A DNA stretch of 11,487 nucleotides from positions 1-11,487 of the forward strand of contig CAJVPP010003495.1 in assembly GCA_910592005.1 (NCBI GenBank), written 5' to 3'. The position numbers and the translations under genes were made by a program. Under the pieces are notes generated by a model, which worked only from the letters and a program-made list of their open reading frames with translations, searched no databases and was not told the origin of the DNA. Positions 6,899 through 11,487 of the stretch are shown here, piece after piece (within the stretch, counting starts at the first letter, position 1; each line of letters begins with the position of its first letter). The stretch is from Funneliformis mosseae. Its lineage: Eukaryota; Glomeromycota; Glomeromycetes; Glomerales; Glomeraceae.

Positions 6899-7945
6899 TG
6901 ATGAATTTTAAGCATTTTAGTTAAAGTTAATCATTTTTATTTCTAAATAAAAATTGTTTAGCAGTTTGATACTATTTACATCTAATATTTTATTTTGATA
7001 GAATTAATATATGTGTAGAAATAATTTTTTTTGTAAATTTACTAAATAAGTTACACTTTTTGACTTTACAAGGAAATTTGAGCACTTTGGTCAAAGTCAA
7101 TCACTTTTTATTTCTAAGTAAAATTTACTTAGCAGATTTAATACTATTTGTATATAAAATTTAATCTTGATTGGATTAATATTCATGTTGTAATATGTGT
7201 TTTTGTAACTTTATTAAAATCATAGACCTTTTTTTTTAACTTCACAGGATAATTTGAGCACTTTAGTCAAGGTCAATCACCTTTTATCTCTAAGCAAAAG
7301 TTATTTAGCAGGTTTGATATTATTTATACCTAATTTTCTATATTGATTGGATTAATATTCATATAAAAATAATTTTTTTTGTAACTTTACTAAATAAATC
7401 ACACTTTTTTAAACTTCACAGGATAATTTGAGCACTTAGGTCAAAGTCAATCACCTTTTATCTCTAATTAAAAGTTATTCAGCAAGTTCAATACTATTTA
7501 TATTTAATATTTTATATTGATTAAATTAATATATTTGTGTAGAAATATTTTTTTTTGTAACTTTACTAAATAAGTTATACTTTTTTAACTTCACAAGAAA
7601 ATTTGAATACTTTGGTCAAAGTTAATCACTTTTTATTTCTAAGTAAAAGTTGTTTAGCAAGTGCAATAATATTTGCATATAAAATTTAATCTCAATTAGA
7701 TTAATATTCATGTTGTAATATGTGTTTTTGTAATTTTATTAATATTGTGAACCTTTTTTCTTAACTTCACAGGATAATTTGATTACTTTGGTTAAAGTAA
7801 ATTGCTTACTGCATATTAAGTAAAAATGTTCTATATATCTGAATCTATATACATATAAATTTCTATATTATATAATTTAATATTGTTGAATAATAGTTTT
7901 TCATAATTGTATTAATTCTCAAATTTTTTTATTTTTTTTGAATAT
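6899..7945 (+). repeat. ~175-bp satellite array, six monomers
   Basis: Monomers start at about 6899, 7071, 7246, 7420, 7595 and 7771, giving spacings of 172, 175, 174, 175 and 176 bp. The conserved start reads aggataatttgagcac, followed by tttggtcaaagtcaatcac, then tctctaagtaaaag and ttagcaggtttgatac. The later half is more variable and ends in a T-rich run plus AACTTCAC. Monomers 1 and 4 share an atgtgtagaaata-type segment, while monomers 2 and 5 share an attcatgttgtaatatgtg segment, suggesting a three-monomer (about 525 bp) higher-order unit. Monomer 1 is heavily C-to-T and G-to-A changed. Monomer 6 is diverged and fades near 7945. Confidence 0.85.
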
Positions 7946-7989
7946 TATATTTGTGTAATTTATTAAATACTGTATCAATATTATGTATA

Positions 7990-8160
7990 CAGTAAACCCT
8001 CAATAAGTATACTTTTTATAAGTGCATATCCTCTTTATATGTATATTATGGTTTAATCCTAAACTTGAAACTTAGAGTTAAATACACACTCTTTATATTC
8101 TATATGTGCAAGCAATTCTGAATTCTGAATATATTAAAGCACTCTCTATAAATACATTTA
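7990..8160 (+). repeat. Left terminal inverted repeat of the pogo/Tigger element
   Basis: It starts CAGTAAACCCTCAATAAG and contains repeated short words such as ctttatat and ataaatacattta. It corresponds to the complement of about 10365-10508. The inner limit is approximate because the two arms have diverged. Confidence 0.75.
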
Positions 8161-9227
8161 CGTGATCAATAACTAATCAAAATTAACTGTTCAATTATAT
8201 TAAAGTAAAATATATTATTTAATTTAAATTATTCTATATATTTTGGATTTTCTTTCAATTCCGCATGAAAGTTAGTCTAAATATGATTAATGAAACTTGA
8301 GGAAAATTTATTTTAATAAATTTAATTTGAAAATAATATTATAATAAAATAATTTTTTATTGAATATTTTCTAATCAATTATAAATATTTACAAAATTAA
8401 TTAATCTAAATTATTATAAGTGTGTGAATAAATATTATACTTTCATATAATTAAACTAAATCAAATTAGTATTAATTAGAAAAAATTTAAAAATAATTAT
8501 ATGAATATACTTATAAGGAAATAAAATGTAAACAAACAGTTGAAAATTATTATAAAAAGAAATTAAATTTTCATCATATATCTAAATTGAAAAAAAAATG
8601 TGAAACTTATATAATTTAACAAATTTTTATACATTTTCTTTAAAATAAATATTTTGATATTATTTAAATAATATTAAAATTAATAATATGTTCCTTAAAA
8701 ATAGCTTTTAAAAGAATTACTCTTACTGAACTTCAAAAGTGAAACCTTTATATTTATGCTTGTGATAATAATAAAAAACTTAAATTCAATATGTTAATTA
8801 GATTAAAAACAGTAAGGTCTTAGAATTGATGAAAGTATAATTACTCGTATTTTAATAATATCAGAAAAATAACTTAGTTTAGAAGTTTTTAATTCAAATG
8901 TCAAACGATATAAATCTGTTTTCTATTTAGAGCTTGAACTTATACTTAAAAAATTTATTTTAAATTATTAACATTAAATGATTTAAGTGATGTGATACTT
9001 ATTAGAAAAGCTAAACTTATTACTAATAGATTAGAGATTCCTTAGGATTCATTAAAAATTTAAAGACATAATAGAATTCATCAATGAAAGCTTGAGAAGA
9101 AGCTTTATCTGCTAATAAAATTGCAATTGCTAATGCTTTACCTTTATTGAAAAAAGTTATTTTAATTACCCTCTTAAAAGAATCTATAATATGAATGAAA
9201 CTGGACTATTTTACAGATAAAATTTTA

Positions 9228-9288
9228 GTAATATAAATTAAAGAATAAAAAAATAAAAGTATATTTATCTTATATAATTATAAATTAG
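9228..9288 (+). other. Predicted 61-nt spliceosomal intron in the transposase relic
   Basis: Coding similarity breaks after FYR (9215-9217) and resumes at 9291 in another frame. Removing GTAATA...AATTAG (9228-9288) joins the two parts in frame. Because 61 is not a multiple of three, the frame agreement after removal is independent support. The size is typical for fungal introns. Confidence 0.55.
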
Positions 9289-9720
9289 AACTAGATTAAA
9301 CATTTGTAATCAAATGTCTTTTTAAATGTAAGGTGAATAAAAAATATCTTTCAATTGTATTATGTATGAATGCTGATGACTCTCATAAATTAAAATTGAT
9401 AAATATGAAAGATCACATTATTTTAAGAATATAAAATCTAAAATATACTTATAATATACTGAAATAATACTAAAGCTTGAATGATTTACATTACTCTTTC
9501 AAGAGTAGGCTTAGAAATTTGATCATTAAGTTGGTCTAAAGCATTAAGGTCAATATGTATTACTTTTTATTAATAACTCTTCCAGTCGCAAAATAGATAA
9601 TCTTACTTTATAATATACTAATATTTATTTTTTACCACTAAATACAACCTTAAAAATTCAGTTAATAGATGCTAAAATAATCATAACTTTTAAAAGAAAT
9701 TATCACTATTTCTATATATG

Positions 9721-9786
9721 GTAAGTTATAATATAAAATTTGTGTATCTTTTATGTAATTAAAATTAAATATTAATTTTTTTAAAG
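9721..9786 (+). other. Predicted 66-nt spliceosomal intron in the transposase relic
   Basis: The transposase text stops at HYFYI (ending 9718) and resumes after 9786, with EIGKC read from 9806. The gap starts with the consensus donor GTAAGT and ends with AAAG, preceded by a T-run and a branch-like attaat. The gap contains several stops. Its length is a multiple of three, so the frame gives no extra support. Confidence 0.5.
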
Positions 9787-10229
9787 TTTAATATTATAAC
9801 ATATAGAAATAGGTAAATGTATAAAAAACTTATATATAGATATCTTATAAGCAGTTCATTTCATCATTAAAGCATGGGATAAGGTTAAAATTAAAACAAT
9901 TTATAATTGCTAACATCATGTAAAAATTCTTTCCTTTTGTATTAATGAAGAAATAGATATGAGAAATATATTAAAAAATATCTATTGATCTGAAGACTCA
10001 ATGCTTAATGATCTTACAAATAATATTTAAGCTCTTAATCTTTCTCATCTAATGCAGTTAAAAAAATTCCTTAATATTTCTGAAGAAGATATTATTTTAA
10101 AAGTTCTTGAAAATGATTAAGTTATTGAAGAACTTGCTTATCTTTTAAAAAATATTGATGAAGAAAATATGAATTTAAAAGAGAAAAGTAACAATTATGA
10201 AAGTCCTATTATTAGTATAGTCAACTCTT

Positions 10230-10291
10230 TATAAATGCACTCCTCTTGAGACTAGATATAAGGGTGTGTTTAAAAAGAATATGCATTTATA
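10230..10291. repeat. Inverted repeat over the transposase stop codon
   Basis: TATAAATGCA (10230-10239) and TGCATTTATA (10282-10291) are exact complements, 42 bp apart. The left arm overlaps the transposase stop. The words resemble those of the terminal repeats, so this may be an internal duplicate of the transposon end rather than a terminator. Confidence 0.5.
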
Positions 10292-10364
10292 GAATAAATA
10301 TAAATCTATATAATACTAATCTAAAATTAAGGTAATACAAAAAATTATAAATAAACTATATAAA

Positions 10365-10508
10365 ATTTTTTATAAAGAGTGTATTTACAAAAAGTATATA
10401 GATAAAAAATATGTATTTAGCACTAAAAGTCCAAGTTGAGCCTAGATAAAAAGGTGCATATATAAAGGGTATGTATTTATAGAAGATGTATTTATAGGAA
10501 GTTGATTG
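10365..10508 (-). repeat. Right terminal inverted repeat of the pogo/Tigger element
   Basis: Read on the minus strand it starts CAATCAACTTCCTATAAATA and parallels the left end, including the AACTTGgaCTTTTAG block (left: AACTTGaaACTTAG). A 60-codon minus-strand frame crossing it (10356-10538) is a by-product of the TATAAATACA repeats, not a gene. Confidence 0.75.
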
Positions 10509-10510
10509 TA

Positions 10511-11160
10511 CTAGTATTACTATTATCAGTTTAGACACTATTTGTATGTTTCTACTCTAAAAGGATAATGCAGAAGAATATTTGAAATTAGTAAGAAAAA
10601 TTGAAAAGTTTTTAAAGTTTTTTAAAATCAAAAAAAACTAACACAATATGATAAACAAATATAATACATATTTTAGTAATACTTAGCTTATAATTATGCT
10701 ATATAATGTTTAATTTGAAATGTATCAGAAAAATATATTTAAATTTTAATAAAATTAACGAAAAATTTAAGATTGCAATATTAAATTTACACTAATTGAA
10801 TATTATATTTTATATAATCTATAATATATAGTAATTAATAAATAATAGATTTTAAATATATTTTTGATTTTAAATAATTTGAATAAAATTTTAGATATAG
10901 GAGATAGAAAGAAGTATTTAAAATCTGTTTATTATTTAATAATATTTATTATATATTAATTAAAAAAAATTCAAACTGATAAATTTAATTATATTATTTA
11001 TTATAAATAATTTATTTGAATTATTCGAAAATAAAATTATAAACTTATCTATTAAAATAATTTTAATTGAATGTTTTTTATTAATTTATTTATAATATTT
11101 ATTATATTTAAATTTTTTATTTTATTTTAAAGTTAAAGATTTAATTAATAAAAAATATTA
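10511..11160. other. AT-rich spacer, no gene seen
   Basis: From 10511 to about 10700 the base composition is mixed but no frame is convincing. From about 10740 to 11160 it is almost pure A and T, with stops in every frame. No shared repeat was noticed. Confidence 0.5.
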
Positions 11161-11180
11161 AATAAAGATGAATCTTTATT
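11161..11180. repeat. Hairpin with 9-bp stem
   Basis: AATAAAGAT (11161-11169) and ATCTTTATT (11172-11180) are exact complements with a 2-nt gap. Confidence 0.6.
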
Positions 11181-11256
11181 CTAAATATTTATTTTATGAG
11201 TTTGTAACAAAAAATTTTTGAATTATAATTATAACAAAAAAAGATAATTTTTAGCA

Positions 11257-11287
11257 TGAAATTATTATTAAAGAAATAATAATTTCA
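11257..11287. repeat. Perfect 13-bp-stem hairpin
   Basis: TGAAATTATTATT (11257-11269) and AATAATAATTTCA (11275-11287) are exact complements around a 5-nt loop. No gene lies next to it. Confidence 0.75.
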
Positions 11288-11354
11288 AAAGGAAATTAAT
11301 ATTAGATAGAACAGAAATTTGTCAAATATTTATTGGCTAAAAAAATATTTATGT

Positions 11355-11487
11355 TAATACGGTTTGAACCGCTATGTATGGACATATCAATTAACCGGTC
11401 TATAGACCTGTTATTTAGGACCAAATCATCCCTAAATTTAATCGCTTCTTTGTTTTTTAACTTAAGATCCCTAGAGATCTATATACT
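11355..11487. other. GC-richer segment with three palindromes, cut by the window end
   Basis: Base composition changes clearly here. Three inverted sequences occur within 125 bp: CGGTT-tg-AACCG (11360-11371), the perfect GGTCTATAGACC (11397-11408), and AGATC-cctaga-GATCT (11465-11480). No open frame or RNA gene fold was recognised. It could be the end of another transposon or the start of a less decayed region beyond the window. Confidence 0.45.

Larger units (their letters stand above)
8688..10234 (+). pseudogene. Degenerate pogo/Tigger (DDE superfamily) transposase
   Basis: In an active element this protein would bind the ends and cut and paste the transposon in the nucleus. Pieces occur in family order across changing frames. 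An N-terminal helix-turn-helix part starts near 8715 (LTELQK, YACDNNKK). A CENP-B-type DNA-binding part lies near 8900-9040 (YLELE, RKAKLITNRLEIP). The catalytic core follows: NMNETGLFYR at 9191-9217, SIVLCMNADDSHKLK at about 9350-9394, NNSSSRKIDNLTL from 9572, FLPLNTT and IQLIDAKII ending near 9680. A C-terminal part (AVHFIIKAWDK from about 9855, then LNISEEDIIL) ends at the TAA 10232-10234. The first two catalytic Asp positions read Asn (9194-9196 and 9572-9574); the third (9668-9670) is Asp. There are at least ten in-frame stops and frameshifts near 8810, 8985, 9090, 9160 and 9450, plus a small deletion near 9055. The ATG at 8688 is a guess. It is certainly inactive. Confidence 0.85.
7990..10508 (+). 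mobile_element. pogo/Tigger-type DNA transposon, complete outline but dead
   Basis: The element is bordered by TA on both sides (7988-7989 and 10509-10510), the target duplication of the Tc1/mariner superfamily. It begins CAGTAAACCCTCAATAAG, a typical pogo/Tigger start. The outer 55 bp of the two ends match in inverted orientation at 37 positions without gaps, and 15 of the 18 differences are transitions. Similarity continues with gaps for roughly 150 bp, rich in TATAAATACA-like words. The length, 2519 bp, is normal for this group. It encloses a single transposase relic on the plus strand. About 520 bp of AT-rich DNA between the left end and the transposase (8165-8687) has no recognised content and may include a further insertion. 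Confidence 0.85.

Noticed and set aside
10356..10538. 60-codon minus-strand open frame
   Set aside because: It is the right terminal inverted repeat of the pogo/Tigger element read backwards (repeated YKYI-like text from TATAAATACA words) and runs past the element's end.
11360..11371. tRNA T-arm or Pol III B box (GGTTCAAACC on the minus strand)
   Set aside because: The stem CGGTT/AACCG leaves only a 2-nt loop, and no acceptor, D or anticodon arms could be placed around it.
1..11487. Mitochondrial or plasmid origin, because of the high AT content
   Set aside because: Nested nuclear-type DNA transposons with target duplications, spliceosomal-type introns and satellites argue for nuclear DNA, and no mitochondrial gene was found.

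Overview
This is a gene-poor, extremely AT-rich eukaryotic repeat region. No intact protein-coding gene, rRNA or tRNA was found on either strand. The best clue to the host is a decayed pogo/Tigger-type transposase whose text (short motifs such as NMNETGLFYR, NNSSS and FLPLNTT) recalls copies common in arbuscular mycorrhizal fungi (Glomeromycotina, Rhizophagus-like). Two short GT-AG introns inside it and the AT-rich base composition fit a fungus. This organism call is an inference from memory and is not proven.

Layout: (1) 1-190 is a dense cluster of short palindromic motifs, probably the end of an unidentified transposon. (2) 191-2141 is AT-rich spacer with a possible coding remnant (about 828-1010), a T-rich tract and a 9-10 bp minisatellite. 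(3) 2142-2372 is a 223-bp MITE, here called A1, flanked by TTAA. (4) 2429-3360 holds a perfect hairpin, one copy of a third small repeat family (C1, inverted) and an 82-bp tandem duplication. (5) 3361-6150 is a minisatellite of about 25-bp palindromic monomers, split by transposon-like insertions: B1 (4039-4624), and A2 (4954-5973), which itself contains B2 (5090-5877). (6) 6505-6708 is a second, better preserved C copy (C2) followed by three 18-bp repeats. (7) About 6836-7945 is a satellite of about 175 bp with six recognisable monomers and a hint of a three-monomer higher-order repeat. (8) 7990-10508 is a complete but dead 2519-bp pogo/Tigger element with long terminal inverted repeats and a TA duplication. 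(9) 10511-11340 is AT-rich spacer with hairpins, and the last ~130 bp turn noticeably richer in GC.

The common thread is decay by C-to-T and G-to-A changes. Related copies inside the window (B1 against B2, A1 against A2, C1 against C2, satellite monomer 1 against monomer 2) differ mainly by transitions, often CA to TA or TG to TA. Most stops in the transposase relic can be explained the same way. This resembles repeat-induced mutation or deamination of methylated cytosine. The nested order gives a relative history: minisatellite first, then B1 and A2, then B2 into A2.

I found no operon-like or defence-like system. The points worth following up are the nested palindromic repeats, the mutation signature, and the satellite whose monomers carry intron-like borders.
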